From an uncultured Flavobacteriaceae bacterium (lineage in GTDB: Bacteria > Bacteroidota > Bacteroidia > Flavobacteriales > Flavobacteriaceae), in NCBI GenBank assembly GCA_937944485.1, contig CALDYU010000005.1:451998-515997 (forward strand): a stretch of DNA of 64,000 bases, read 5' to 3'. The stretch's first letter is position 1. Each line of letters begins with the position of its first letter. The notes beneath the pieces are model-generated. The model was not told the origin of the DNA. It saw only the letters and a program-made list of their open reading frames with translations, and did not search any database. Both the position numbers and the translations under genes were made by a program. Below, one piece after another: positions 9,426 to 18,584 of the stretch.

Positions 9426-10517
9426 TTAGGCAACTGTACCCTGACAACTACTACCGGCTCCAGCAGTGCAACCATAACAATGCTGTGAAATGATAATGTT
9501 TCTATCATTGATGATGTCTTCATTATAATCTTTAATATGTTTCACCTTGCTTGCCACTTTTAAATCTAGCATTTGATTGAAATCGCAATCGTATATCCAT
9601 CCATCCCAACTTATAGAGATCGTATTTGTGCACATTACACCACTAACTGCGGCTGGGTTATAGGCTTCAACTAACGAGTACATATAATCTTCATAGTTTT
9701 CAGAAGCAATTAAGTAATCTAAAAAACGTGCGATAGGTAAATTTGTAATGGCAAAAAGATTATGGAATTGAATATTAAAATCTTCTTTCAAAGCCTTTTT
9801 GAAATCCGCTTCCAAAGCCATTTGGTCTCCAGGTAAATAAGCTCCCGATGGATTGTATACTAAATCTAAGCGCAAACCGCTTTCCGGCATTCCGTATCCT
9901 CTGGCATTCAATTCTTGCAAAGCTTTAATTGATTTGTCAAAAACCCCATCACCTCGTTGTTTGTCAGTTTTGCCTCGCGTATAATGTGGCATCGAAGAAA
10001 TAACATGAACATTATGCTTTTTGAAGAAATCAGGCAAATCGTAGTATTTCTTGTTTGCACGTATTATCGTTAGGTTCGAACGCACTATAAAATCTTTAAT
10101 ACCTGCTTTGGCGGCTTCCTCAACAAACCAACGAAAATCGGGGTTCATTTCAGGAGCTCCTCCTGTTAGGTCCAAAGTATGCGCACCCGTATTGCGAATG
10201 ATATCTAAACACAGCAACATCGTTTCTCGAGTCATGATTTCTTTGCGATCAGGCCCTGCATCTACATGACAGTGTTCACAAACTTGATTACACATATACC
10301 CCACGTTTATTTGAAGAATTTCAAGCTTTTTAGGGCGCAACGGGAATTGACCTATTTCATTGATCTTGTCCTTAAAATATGGAAGTTCTCCATCGGCGAA
10401 AATGCCTCCGTTTAAGATTTCGAGTTGTTTGTTTGTGACCGCAAGCTCATTGTCCCTAGATTTTAAGGACTTTTGCATTGGCTTTTTTACTTTTTTTGGT
10501 AAAATGCTTTTTTCCAT
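9426..10517 (-). CDS. arsS: Arsenosugar biosynthesis radical SAM protein ArsS
   Basis: A 363-residue radical SAM enzyme. The cluster motif is CNQVCEHC (C-x3-C-x2-C) in NVGYMCNQVCEHCHVDAGP, followed by LTGGAPEMNPDF, typical of the ArsS family. The C-terminus has a second cysteine set, CTNTISISWDGWIYDCDFN and HCYGCTAGAGSSCQG, the auxiliary-cluster/SPASM-like tail of that family. ArsS transfers the adenosyl/ribosyl moiety of SAM to methylated arsenic, giving arsenosugar precursors. Neighbouring peroxidase-like and DUF2064 genes are its usual partners, so the three form a cytoplasmic arsenic-handling unit. Confidence 0.92.
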   Translation of the reverse strand: MEKSILPKKVKKPMQKSLKSRDNELAVTNKQLEILNGGIFADGELPYFKDKINEIGQFPLRPKKLEILQINVGYMCNQVCEHCHVDAGPDRKEIMTRETMLLCLDIIRNTGAHTLDLTGGAPEMNPDFRWFVEEAAKAGIKDFIVRSNLTIIRANKKYYDLPDFFKKHNVHVISSMPHYTRGKTDKQRGDGVFDKSIKALQELNARGYGMPESGLRLDLVYNPSGAYLPGDQMALEADFKKALKEDFNIQFHNLFAITNLPIARFLDYLIASENYEDYMYSLVEAYNPAAVSGVMCTNTISISWDGWIYDCDFNQMLDLKVASKVKHIKDYNEDIINDRNIIISQHCYGCTAGAGSSCQGTVA

Positions 10518-10548
10518 ATTTTAAAATTGTATCGTTAGCTCAATGAGC

Positions 10549-10884
10549 CTACATCGATAACTTATTATATTTATTCATCATCTGAACGCCATGAACTAAT
10601 GTTGCTCCACTTTCAATGGCGGCACCTGCGTGAACGGCTTCCATCATTTCTTCTTTAGTAATTCCCTTTTGTAACCCATCTTTGGTATAGGCATCGATAC
10701 AATACGGACATTTAACAACATGTGATACGGCAAGCGCAATTAAAGATTTCTCTCTAGCACTTAGTGCGCCTTCTTCGAAAACCTTACCATAATAATCGAA
10801 AAATTTATTTCCGATTTCTTCACTCCATTCTGTGATTTTGCCAAATTTTCTTAGGTCTGCGGAATTGTAATATGAATCTGCCAT
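10549..10884 (-). CDS. Arsenosugar biosynthesis-associated peroxidase-like protein (AhpD/CMD family)
   Basis: A 111-residue protein from MADSYYNSADLRKF. It is a single carboxymuconolactone decarboxylase/AhpD-type domain with the redox pair CPYC in VSHVVKCPYCIDAYT. The sequence matches the subfamily that accompanies ArsS. It probably handles peroxide or thiol chemistry tied to arsenic metabolism; the exact reaction is unknown. An ATG at 10938 in frame gives an 18-residue extension without family resemblance, so I take 10884 as start. It lies 31 bases upstream of arsS on the same strand. Confidence 0.85.
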   Translation of the reverse strand: MADSYYNSADLRKFGKITEWSEEIGNKFFDYYGKVFEEGALSAREKSLIALAVSHVVKCPYCIDAYTKDGLQKGITKEEMMEAVHAGAAIESGATLVHGVQMMNKYNKLSM

Positions 10885-10997
10885 GGTATATTTTATATGT
10901 TTAGTAATGAATATGTTGCTATTACTAATGACATTCATCTGTCTAGAATGATGTCATAGAATTAAATAGAAAAAATAAAAACTAGAAAGGAAAAAAA

Positions 10998-11693
10998 CTA
11001 TGAGGGGGAAAATAAAGGAGATCCCTTATTTTGTTGTACCCCGAGTGCCAGTTGATATAATGCTTGTAAGAAAATGATATACTTGTTTTCACACCATTCT
11101 AGAGCACCACGAATTGCTACGAGTAGTTTTTCGGAAAACGCTCTGGTGTAGTTGATAAGTGATCTTAAATCAACCTGTGTATCAATATCGCTGAGTCTTG
11201 GAAGCTGAAAAACATCTTTATTTTCGTGAGTAATATATTTTAATAATTGTTCATAAACACATGAAGTCTGCCATGCCATTTCACAAAAACTAGTAGGGTC
11301 AAACTGAGACTTATGCAATCCCATCAAATAAAAACCACCATCCGAAGAAGGGCCCAAAACTGATTTGTTTGACGACAATTGGTTTTCTGTTATTAAAATG
11401 TGGGAAACGGTAAGTTGAGGCGTATCGTTGCCAATTGTTATAACTTGTTCGTATCCCTTTTCAAAAACCGCTTTTATTGCGTTTATAAAACGTTCACCAA
11501 AGGTATTACCGATTTGTTTTTTTTCAGAAAAATGAAAATACGGAAGTTGCGTTTTCTCAACTGTTTCAATAACATGATGTGTCAATGCATCAAATAATTG
11601 TTCACCGTTGAAGATTGATTTGTTCGCCATCTCTTCATGAGGCGAGCGAGCAAAAATCAAAACAGCCGTTTTATGTTTTACAGGATTATGCAT
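10998..11693 (-). CDS. DUF2064 glycosyltransferase-like protein, arsenosugar type
   Basis: A 231-residue GT-A-like protein. TAVLIFARSP at the N-terminus, ITIGNDTPQLT in the middle and LGPSSDGGFYLMG are signatures of the TIGR04282/DUF2064 family linked to arsenosugar synthesis, where it is proposed to modify the arsenic-ribose product. It is the first gene of the minus-strand trio with the peroxidase-like protein and ArsS. A TAAATTTG promoter motif lies 8 bases before the ATG. Confidence 0.85.
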   Translation of the reverse strand: MHNPVKHKTAVLIFARSPHEEMANKSIFNGEQLFDALTHHVIETVEKTQLPYFHFSEKKQIGNTFGERFINAIKAVFEKGYEQVITIGNDTPQLTVSHILITENQLSSNKSVLGPSSDGGFYLMGLHKSQFDPTSFCEMAWQTSCVYEQLLKYITHENKDVFQLPRLSDIDTQVDLRSLINYTRAFSEKLLVAIRGALEWCENKYIIFLQALYQLALGVQQNKGSPLFSPS

Positions 11694-11701
11694 GACCTGT
11701 A

Positions 11702-11709
11702 CAAATTTA
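11702..11709 (-). promoter_or_regulatory. -7 promoter motif for the arsenosugar gene set
   Basis: Reads TAAATTTG on the minus strand (consensus TAnnTTTG), immediately upstream of the DUF2064 start at 11693, so the message has a very short leader. Confidence 0.5.
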
Positions 11710-11876
11710 CAAAGAATTGTACTGGGCTTATAGTCGACAATATGCTAAAACAATTACACTACTTTAAAAGTCTTTTAAAAAAGTGTGTATTATTGAGGAT
11801 TAAGAAGTAAAAACCAATGTTGAAGATTCTAATGACAAAAAAATAACTGCACCTAAAGGCTAGGTGCTAATTAATC

Positions 11877-12926
11877 TTATACATCATCATAATTTATTTT
11901 TAAGGTGGGTGTAATTGCATGAGCTTGGCAGGTTAATATAAAACCTTCTTCAATTTCACTATCAGTTAGAATCTGATTATTTGCCATCTCCGTTTTTCCT
12001 TCTGTAACCCTGGCAATACAGCTACTACAGACGCCACCTTGACAAGAATATGGGGCATCAATATTTTCTTTTAAGACCGCATCGAGAACGATCATTTTTT
12101 TATCCATTGTAAAAGAAAAAGTTTCGTCATCAACCAGCACTTCAATTTGTGTTTCGCCATCAGCGCTAACAGGAAGTTCATCTTTAATTTCAGTAGTGGT
12201 AAAAAGTTCAAAATGAATTTTTGCTTCGGCGATTCCATTATTTTTTAAAGTATCAGAAACAGTATGAATCATAGCTTCAGGCCCACAAAGGTAAAAGGCT
12301 TCAAAATCAACATCTTTGTGCTTATTTTTAAGCGCATAGTTCACTGTTGAGGTGTCAATACGCCCGAATAGAGCGTCTTTTTCTTGCTTCTCTGTATTGG
12401 TAAAATATATATAAAATCGATCAGCATAGTTTAGCTGCAATTTTACTAAATCACTATAAAACATAGTTTCTTCAAACGATTTGTTGCAGTAAACCAACAC
12501 AAAAGTATTGTCAATATTGCTGTCTAAAACCGTTTTAGCAATACTCATTATTGGGGTAATTCCACTTCCTGCAGCAAATGCCGCGATGTTCATTGAATTT
12601 TCGTTAGGAACAAAGGTAAAACGGCCTTCAGGAGGCATTACCTCAAGTACATCACCTTCAGCTAATTTTGAATGCGCATATTCTGAAAAACCACCTCGAT
12701 CTACTTTTTTAACACCGATAGTAAAAGAGTCCTTTTTAGGCGTTGAACTAATAGAGTATGCTCTTCGAAGTTCTTTTCCCTTAATTTCCTTTTTTATCGT
12801 AATGTACTGACCTGCGTCAAAATCAAAGGTCTGAATTAAGTCTTTAGGAATGTCAAAAGTAATTGCGACAGAACTAGGGGTAAGTTTTTTAATACGCTTT
12901 ACCGTGAGTGAATGGAATTTGGACAT
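11877..12926 (-). CDS. PaaE-like ferredoxin reductase (FAD, NAD(P), 2Fe-2S)
   Basis: A 349-residue flavin reductase with three domains in the PaaE order. The FAD-binding barrel (RRAYSISSTP, residues ~55-65) comes first, then the NAD(P)-binding domain (FAAGSGITPIMSIAKT and YLCGPEAMI), and last a plant-type 2Fe-2S ferredoxin domain with CQGGVCSSC and a later Cys in LTCQAH. It passes electrons from NAD(P)H to an oxygenase; in Paa pathways this is phenylacetyl-CoA epoxidase. No paaABCD genes are in the window, so the partner is unknown. A TetR-type palindrome lies about 210 bases upstream. Confidence 0.88.
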   Translation of the reverse strand: MSKFHSLTVKRIKKLTPSSVAITFDIPKDLIQTFDFDAGQYITIKKEIKGKELRRAYSISSTPKKDSFTIGVKKVDRGGFSEYAHSKLAEGDVLEVMPPEGRFTFVPNENSMNIAAFAAGSGITPIMSIAKTVLDSNIDNTFVLVYCNKSFEETMFYSDLVKLQLNYADRFYIYFTNTEKQEKDALFGRIDTSTVNYALKNKHKDVDFEAFYLCGPEAMIHTVSDTLKNNGIAEAKIHFELFTTTEIKDELPVSADGETQIEVLVDDETFSFTMDKKMIVLDAVLKENIDAPYSCQGGVCSSCIARVTEGKTEMANNQILTDSEIEEGFILTCQAHAITPTLKINYDDV

Positions 12927-12951
12927 ATTTCCTTTTTCAAAAATTAGATTG

Positions 12952-12959
12952 CAAATTTA
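12952..12959 (-). promoter_or_regulatory. -7 promoter motif for the PaaE-like gene
   Basis: TAAATTTG on the minus strand, 25 bases before the ATG at 12926, matching TAnnTTTG. Confidence 0.5.
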
Positions 12960-13377
12960 GGGATTGATAAATGCATTTGAAACGAGAAGTATAAAAAAGA
13001 TTTGTCGTTCCTTATTTTAAGAAACTGAAAATGTGTAGTCAATACAGAGAAAATCATGCTTTAAAATAAGGAGCAACAGCATTTCGTAAGCACTAAGGTA
13101 TAAAGCTATAGAAAACGAACCGAAATAGCTACAACCGACCATACGGTCAGTTTTTTAATTCAAAACCGCAAGGTGAACTAGAATAATTTCGACGAACACC
13201 CAAAATGATCCTTTAAAGACGGCATTATATTACTTTTAGATGAAGTAAGAATGGGTACAAACTGAACGGTTTATAAAGTAGTATATATTTATTCCTAATT
13301 TTTACTGCATTTTGTCGATGAATTACATAATAATATAGCTCTTTTTCAGTTTAGATTACATACGTATACACACAATT
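12960..13377. other. Intergenic stretch between the reductase and sprE
   Basis: About 420 bases without a supportable gene. The only structured element seen is the TetR-type palindrome at 13134-13151. Confidence 0.5.
13134..13151. promoter_or_regulatory. Second TetR-type operator
   Basis: Palindrome ACCGACC-ATAC-GGTCAGT, sharing both arms and spacing with the site at 9223. On the plus strand it is followed by TTTTTTAATTCAAAAC, and the last 12 bases recur after the first operator. It lies between the PaaE-like gene and sprE. Confidence 0.6.
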
Positions 13378-15933
13378 TTGAAGCGATCATACAAACTTAT
13401 TTTAGCCGCACTAATGACAAGCCTTATATTCAATGCTTGTTCTACCAAAAAAGATGCTTTTCTAAACCGTAATTGGCATGCACTGAATACCAAATACAAT
13501 ACCCTGTATAATGGTAATATTGCGTTTGAAGAAGGACGCGCAGAATTGAATGCCAACTATAAAGATGACTATTGGAAAGTACTGCCTATTGAACGCCTTG
13601 CTGTAAGTGAAGAGATAAAATTAGATTCAGAAGATAATAATCCAAATTTTATTATTGGAGAAGAAAAAGCGACCAAAGCCATACAGAAACATAGTATGGA
13701 TATTCGTGATGAAGAACGTAATCCGCAAACCGATGAGGCCTTTTTGCTTTTGGGCAAAACACGGTATTTCGATCAACGTTATATTCCAGCCTTAGAAGCG
13801 TTCAATTATATCATAAAGAAGTATTCCTATAGCGATAAGTTAAATGAAGCTCATATATGGCGTGAGAAAGTTAATATTCGTTTAGAAAATGAAGAATTAG
13901 CACTTACTAATTTGCGTAGGTTATTGAAGTTTGAAGAGCTCAAAGACCAAGAATATGCTGATGCCAGAGCGATGATGGCGCAAGCTTTTATCAATTTAAA
14001 AGCACCAGACACCGCAATTCAACAATTAAAGATTGCTTCGTATTACACGAAAAAGAATTCAGAAAAGGGAAGATACTTATACATTATTGGTCAATTATAT
14101 AATCAATTAGGTCATAAAGACAGTGCAAATTATGCCTTTGAAAAAGTGATTGAACTTAAAAGAAGATCGCCTAGAGTATACATGATCAATGCTGAAATTC
14201 AAAAAATACGGAATACAGAAATCACAAGTTCTAATAAAGAAGAAGTTTTAAAGTACTTAACGAAGCTAGAAGAAGATCGAGAAAACAGGCCATTTTTGAA
14301 TAAAATTTATCGACAAATAGCTGAGTTTCATTTAGAAAATGCTTCAGATAGTTTAGCCTTGCAATATTTTGACAAATCACTTAGGGCATCACAAGAAGAA
14401 CCACAGTTAAATGCATTGAACTACGAGAATCTAGCTGAGTATAATTTCGACAAGAATATATATAAAGTAGCTGGGGCATACTATGATAGTATGCTGACGA
14501 ATCTCCCCCTAAATACCAAAAAGCATAGGGCAACCCAAAAAAAATTAGACAACCTTGAAGATGTAATTAAGTATGAAGAGATCGTCACGGAAACGGATAG
14601 TATTATTGGGATATATAATATGTCGGCAGATGATAGGCTGTCCTATTTTCAAGAATATATTGACCAATTGAAGGCTGCCGAAGAAGAAGCGAAAAAGAAA
14701 GCAGAGGAGAAGATTACAGCCAGCTTTGCCTCATTTGGCGAATCAAAAGGAGGCAAAGAAAATAAGGGAAAATTTTATTTCTATAACCTTACAAGCTTAG
14801 GTTACGGCAAAAATGACTTTACTAATAGATGGGGTAACCGTAAATTAGAAGATGATTGGCGCTGGAGCAATAAAACCAGAACTTCATCTGCGGAAGTTGC
14901 TGAGAACAAGAATACTCCGAAAGATAGTCTTAATAGTGATTCAACCCAAGAAGTAAAATATGATCTGGCTTTTTATATGGATCGTATTCCGAAAGATAAA
15001 AGTGTTATTGACAGTTTAAAAGGGGAACGGAATTTTGCCAACTATCAATTGGGGTTGATTTATAAAGAAAAATTTAAAGAAAATAGACTGGCGGCTGGCA
15101 AACTAGAAGATGTATTGGCATCGCAACCAGAAGAGCGCCTGATACTTCCTTCTAAATATAACTTGTATAAAATATATGAAGAAGAAGAGAGTCCTTTATT
15201 GGCCGGCATGAAGGAAAATATTCTTCAAAACCATGGTGATTCTCGGTATGCGGAAATTCTTTTAAATCCTTCAGCGGTATTAGCCAGTGATTCTGATAGT
15301 CCTGACGTGCGCTATGGTAAGCTATACGCCAAGTATCGTAATCAAGAATACCTAACGGTAATTACAGAAGCAGAAGAGAACATCAATAAATTTACGGGCG
15401 ACCCTATTGTTCCTAAATTTGAAATGTTAAAAGCAAATGCTATAGGCCGGTTAAACGGGTTTGAGCAGTTCAAAGAAGCTTTGAATTATGTTGCACTGAC
15501 CTATCCGAACAACCCTGAAGGAAAAAAAGCAGAGATAATGGTTGCAGAACAACTTCCAAAATTAGAACCAAAAGCCTTTACTTCAGAAGAAGGATCAAGT
15601 GGGTCAGGAAATTGGAAAGTGGTATTTCCTTTTAAAAGATTCAAAAACGAAGAGGCTTTAAAATTGAAGGTAGCCTTAGAAGAAGCTATAAAAGATTTAA
15701 AATATAGTAATGTAATATCAAAAGATATTTATACCTTGGAAGACCAATTTGTAATCGTACATGGTTTTAAGTCAAAAGACCGCGCTTTGGGCTTTGTAGA
15801 GTTGTTAGCAAACAATAAAGATTATAGAATTCGGAATGAAAGTTTTGTGATATTATCATCGAACTACAAAACAGTGCAAGTGCACAAAAATTTAAAAGAT
15901 TACAAGAACTCAGTTTTAACCCCAAAACCGTAA
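13378..15933 (+). CDS. sprE: Gliding motility/T9SS lipoprotein SprE (PorW)
   Basis: An 851-residue lipoprotein rich in TPR-like helical repeats. TTG at 13378 gives MKRSYKLILAALMTSLIFNAC, a signal peptide with lipobox Cys at 21; no ATG start retains it. TPR-like repeats run from about residue 110 to 400, then a charged low-complexity stretch (EEEAKKKAEEK), a second helical region, and a C-terminal domain. SprE/PorW is required for secretion through the type IX system and for gliding. Length and order with bactofilin and atp genes downstream fit Flavobacterium relatives. Confidence 0.88.
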   Translation: MKRSYKLILAALMTSLIFNACSTKKDAFLNRNWHALNTKYNTLYNGNIAFEEGRAELNANYKDDYWKVLPIERLAVSEEIKLDSEDNNPNFIIGEEKATKAIQKHSMDIRDEERNPQTDEAFLLLGKTRYFDQRYIPALEAFNYIIKKYSYSDKLNEAHIWREKVNIRLENEELALTNLRRLLKFEELKDQEYADARAMMAQAFINLKAPDTAIQQLKIASYYTKKNSEKGRYLYIIGQLYNQLGHKDSANYAFEKVIELKRRSPRVYMINAEIQKIRNTEITSSNKEEVLKYLTKLEEDRENRPFLNKIYRQIAEFHLENASDSLALQYFDKSLRASQEEPQLNALNYENLAEYNFDKNIYKVAGAYYDSMLTNLPLNTKKHRATQKKLDNLEDVIKYEEIVTETDSIIGIYNMSADDRLSYFQEYIDQLKAAEEEAKKKAEEKITASFASFGESKGGKENKGKFYFYNLTSLGYGKNDFTNRWGNRKLEDDWRWSNKTRTSSAEVAENKNTPKDSLNSDSTQEVKYDLAFYMDRIPKDKSVIDSLKGERNFANYQLGLIYKEKFKENRLAAGKLEDVLASQPEERLILPSKYNLYKIYEEEESPLLAGMKENILQNHGDSRYAEILLNPSAVLASDSDSPDVRYGKLYAKYRNQEYLTVITEAEENINKFTGDPIVPKFEMLKANAIGRLNGFEQFKEALNYVALTYPNNPEGKKAEIMVAEQLPKLEPKAFTSEEGSSGSGNWKVVFPFKRFKNEEALKLKVALEEAIKDLKYSNVISKDIYTLEDQFVIVHGFKSKDRALGFVELLANNKDYRIRNESFVILSSNYKTVQVHKNLKDYKNSVLTPKP

Positions 15934-15939
15934 GAAACA

Positions 15940-16389
15940 ATGTTTTCAGACAACAAAAAACCTAGAACTATGAATGAAATAGGCGGACAACCAAATAGAA
16001 TCGAAAAAAACACGAAGATAAAAGGAGACATTGTATCCGAAGCAGATTTTAGAATCGATGGTAAATTAGATGGTAATGTAAAGACATCTGGCAAGGTGGT
16101 GATTGGAAAAGGAGGTTATATTCACGGAAAAGTAGAATGTGTAAACGCCGATATTGAAGGTAGTTTTAACGGAGAACTTTTGGTTTCAGATTTACTTTCT
16201 TTAAAATCTTCTGCGGTTATTGAAGGTACTGTTTCTGTTACGAAACTCGCCGTAGAGCCAGGGGCTACATTTAATGCTTCTTGTACGATGAAAGGCAAAG
16301 GAGGCGCAGCAGCAAGCAGTAATTCAAATACTGGCGGATTCAAAGCTTCACTTGGCGGAAACTCAAATGGCTCTGCAAAAGCATCCTAA
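15940..16389 (+). CDS. Bactofilin (polymer-forming cytoskeletal protein)
   Basis: A 149-residue protein with the right-handed beta-helix bactofilin domain at about residues 18-115: IEKNTKIKGDI, DFRIDGKLDGNVKTSGKVVIG, then SVTKLAVEPGATFNASCTM. The C-terminal 35 residues are a Gly/Ser/Asn-rich tail. Bactofilins self-assemble into membrane-associated filaments that place envelope enzymes. It starts 6 bases after sprE, so the two are probably one transcript. Confidence 0.9.
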   Translation: MFSDNKKPRTMNEIGGQPNRIEKNTKIKGDIVSEADFRIDGKLDGNVKTSGKVVIGKGGYIHGKVECVNADIEGSFNGELLVSDLLSLKSSAVIEGTVSVTKLAVEPGATFNASCTMKGKGGAAASSNSNTGGFKASLGGNSNGSAKAS

Positions 16390-16452
16390 GAAAATTTATT
16401 TTTTGATTGTAATGTTGCCATGCTAATGTAGTGTGGCAATTTTTATTTTGGG

Positions 16453-16460
16453 TAATTTTG
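16453..16460 (+). promoter_or_regulatory. -7 promoter motif for the atpI/Z-like gene
   Basis: TAATTTTG matches TAnnTTTG, 26 bases before ATG 16487. It lies inside the longer reading frame that begins at 16433, supporting the downstream start. Confidence 0.5.
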
Positions 16461-16486
16461 TTCCTCACAAGAAATATAATTGTCCA

Positions 16487-16702
16487 ATGTCCAAACCCAA
16501 AAATCAAGCAAAATACTGGTTGAGTCTTACCGGCATAGCCGTGCAAATGGGTGTTGTCATCTATTTAGGTTCTTGGCTAGGGAGATGGCTTGATGAGAAG
16601 TATGCAAAGGAGAATAGTATGTTTACCATAATTTTGACGCTATTAGCAGTAGTGGTATCTATGTACCTAGTAATTAAACAAACTAAAAAACTAAACCCCT
16701 GA
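16487..16702 (+). CDS. AtpI/AtpZ-family F1Fo ATPase subunit
   Basis: A 71-residue protein with two membrane helices: LSLTGIAVQMGVVIYLGSWLGRWLDEKY and a second around SMFTIILTLLAVVVSMYLVIKQ. The G-x-W-L-G-x-W-L-D pattern is typical of AtpZ/AtpI-type proteins encoded just before ATP synthase genes, implicated in c-ring assembly or Mg2+ supply. The upstream in-frame ATG at 16433 precedes the promoter motif and is rejected. Confidence 0.82.
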   Translation: MSKPKNQAKYWLSLTGIAVQMGVVIYLGSWLGRWLDEKYAKENSMFTIILTLLAVVVSMYLVIKQTKKLNP

Positions 16703-16703
16703 T

Positions 16704-17090
16704 TTGGACAAAAAAATAATCTCTTTCACACTTCAACTTACCGCTTTACTTGTGTTTTTGGGTTTGCTTCACATGGCATTTTTTTATGCCCGAGCAACTG
16801 AGATCCCTTTCGATTTAATTGGATTAGGTTACTTGGTGAACTTTGCCATGGCGTTGGCCATCTATTACGTAATGGTTCAAGTGGCAAAAAAACAAAACAA
16901 AAATCTAGGGTTTGTCTTTTTGTTTGGAAGCACATTAAAATTTGCAATTTACTTTCTTATTTTCAATCCGCTTTTTATGCAGGATGGAGGACTTTCCAAG
17001 TTAGAATTCTTCACCTTTTTTATTCCATATATAGCCTGCCTGATTCTGGAGACTTTGTCGCTCGTTAAGCTGCTTAAAGGCATCGATTAA
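16704..17090 (+). CDS. ATP-synthase-linked membrane protein, DUF6168-like
   Basis: A 128-residue protein with four predicted membrane segments, beginning at TTG two bases after the atpI/Z stop region; no in-frame ATG keeps the first helix. It resembles the DUF6168 family of flavobacteria, commonly placed between atpI and atpB. Position suggests a role in Fo assembly, comparable to the second Atp1-like subunit in other lineages, but no function is established. Confidence 0.68.
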   Translation: MDKKIISFTLQLTALLVFLGLLHMAFFYARATEIPFDLIGLGYLVNFAMALAIYYVMVQVAKKQNKNLGFVFLFGSTLKFAIYFLIFNPLFMQDGGLSKLEFFTFFIPYIACLILETLSLVKLLKGID

Positions 17091-17164
17091 AAGCTTGTTT
17101 TTATAGGATTTAAGATGCTTGAAAATAAAAGTCAAAATGCTTTTTTCTTTTTGGGATATTAGCG

Positions 17165-17172
17165 TACATTTG
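17165..17172 (+). promoter_or_regulatory. -7 promoter motif for the atp operon
   Basis: TACATTTG (TAnnTTTG) 55 bases before the atpB ATG. It is the best promoter candidate for atpBEFHAG. Confidence 0.5.
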
Positions 17173-17227
17173 CAGCGATTTTTAGGGAACCAAAAACGGA
17201 GTTCTGGGACCGATATTTTTGAGCGAT

Positions 17228-18337
17228 ATGCGAAAACCATTTTTAAGTCAGTTTTTATTTGTTGCACTATTTTTAAGCATGAGTGCTTTTGCTACTGCAG
17301 AGGAAAGCAAGAATGATGAAGGTGGGAAGAACCTGAAAACTGAAATCACTAACTACATTGATCATCACCTTAAAGACTCTCATGATTTTTCATTATTTTC
17401 TATAAAACAAGATGATGGTTCAAAGAAGTATATTGGCTTCCCGCTTCCTGTTATTCTATGGGATAAGGGATTAAAAGTTTTTTCATCTTCGAAATTTCAT
17501 CACGGTGAAACAATTGCTGAGGTAGATGGAAATCACTACAAACTATACCACAGTAAAATTTACAAAACTGATGCTGCCGGAACCATCAACTATGATGATA
17601 AGCATCATGCAACAAATACCAAACCTTTAGATTTTTCAATTACCAAAGGCGTGGTGATGATTTTCATTACCGGATTGTTGATGTTTTTCCTTTTTAGAGG
17701 TTTGGCAAAGTCGTATGCAAAAAATGGAAGCATCCCAAAAGGCATTGGTCGTTTTTTCGAGCCAATTGTACTTTATATTAGAGACGATATTGCCATTTCA
17801 AATATTGGTGAAAAGCACTACAAAAAATACATGCCATTTTTATTGACAGTATTTTTCTTTATCTGGTTTCTAAACATGTTTGGGCTTACTCCACTAGGGG
17901 TAAATGTAACGGGAAATATAGCGGTTACCACTGCTTTAGCAATTATAACCTTCTTACTGACTAATTTAACCGGAACTAAAGACTACTGGAAGCACTTGTT
18001 TGATCCACTAGGAGATTCGATGCCGTGGTTAGGAAAACTACCTTTATATATTATTTTGATTCCCATTGAGATTTTGGGAATCTTCATTAAGCCATTTTCA
18101 TTATTGATTCGTTTGTATGCAAACATGCAAGCTGGCCATATTGTAGTTATGAGCTTGATTGGATTGATGTTTATTTTCAAAAGTTGGATTGGAAGTCCAC
18201 TTTCTTTCGGATTGGCATTTGCCATTTCTTTGATTGAAATTTTAGTAGCCCTTTTACAGGCCTACATTTTTACCATGCTTTCTGCATTATATTTCGGTTT
18301 TGCTTCAGAAGAGCACGACCATGCGGAAGCACATTAA
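17228..18337 (+). CDS. atpB: ATP synthase Fo subunit a
   Basis: A 369-residue subunit a from ATG 17228. It has the long N-terminal extension with a signal peptide (MRKPFLSQFLFVALFLSMSA) seen in Bacteroidota subunit a, a periplasmic His-rich region, then five to six membrane helices. The proton-channel helix contains FSLLIRLYANMQAGHIV, with the essential Arg. A TTG three codons upstream (17219) is a possible alternative start. Together with the c-ring it carries protons across the membrane. Confidence 0.95.
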   Translation: MRKPFLSQFLFVALFLSMSAFATAEESKNDEGGKNLKTEITNYIDHHLKDSHDFSLFSIKQDDGSKKYIGFPLPVILWDKGLKVFSSSKFHHGETIAEVDGNHYKLYHSKIYKTDAAGTINYDDKHHATNTKPLDFSITKGVVMIFITGLLMFFLFRGLAKSYAKNGSIPKGIGRFFEPIVLYIRDDIAISNIGEKHYKKYMPFLLTVFFFIWFLNMFGLTPLGVNVTGNIAVTTALAIITFLLTNLTGTKDYWKHLFDPLGDSMPWLGKLPLYIILIPIEILGIFIKPFSLLIRLYANMQAGHIVVMSLIGLMFIFKSWIGSPLSFGLAFAISLIEILVALLQAYIFTMLSALYFGFASEEHDHAEAH

Positions 18338-18369
18338 ATTGAATGTTTAATTTTTAATATATATATGTT

Positions 18370-18576
18370 ATGACAATTCCAAGAATTGTAGGTGCAGGAT
18401 TAATTGTAATTGGTGTAGGTGTTGGTATCGGAAAAATCGGTGGCCAAGCTATGGAAGCAATTGCGCGTCAGCCTGAAGCTTACGGAAAGATTCAAACAGC
18501 GATGTTGATTGCAGCAGCGCTTATTGAAGGTATCGGTTTTGCAGCGTTATTCGCAACTACTGAACTAGACGGTTAA
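18370..18576 (+). CDS. atpE: ATP synthase Fo subunit c
   Basis: A 68-residue hairpin of two hydrophobic helices joined by the polar loop ARQPEA. The ion-binding Glu lies in AALIEGIGF in helix 2; it is followed by Gly rather than the Ser of sodium-binding c subunits, so proton coupling is likely. It forms the rotating c-ring. A strong hairpin follows in the gap to atpF. Confidence 0.96.
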   Translation: MTIPRIVGAGLIVIGVGVGIGKIGGQAMEAIARQPEAYGKIQTAMLIAAALIEGIGFAALFATTELDG

Positions 18577-18584
18577 TAACCATT

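Noticed and set aside
12508-12810. 100-codon plus-strand frame within the PaaE-like gene
   Set aside because: Antisense to a clear reductase; no conserved features.
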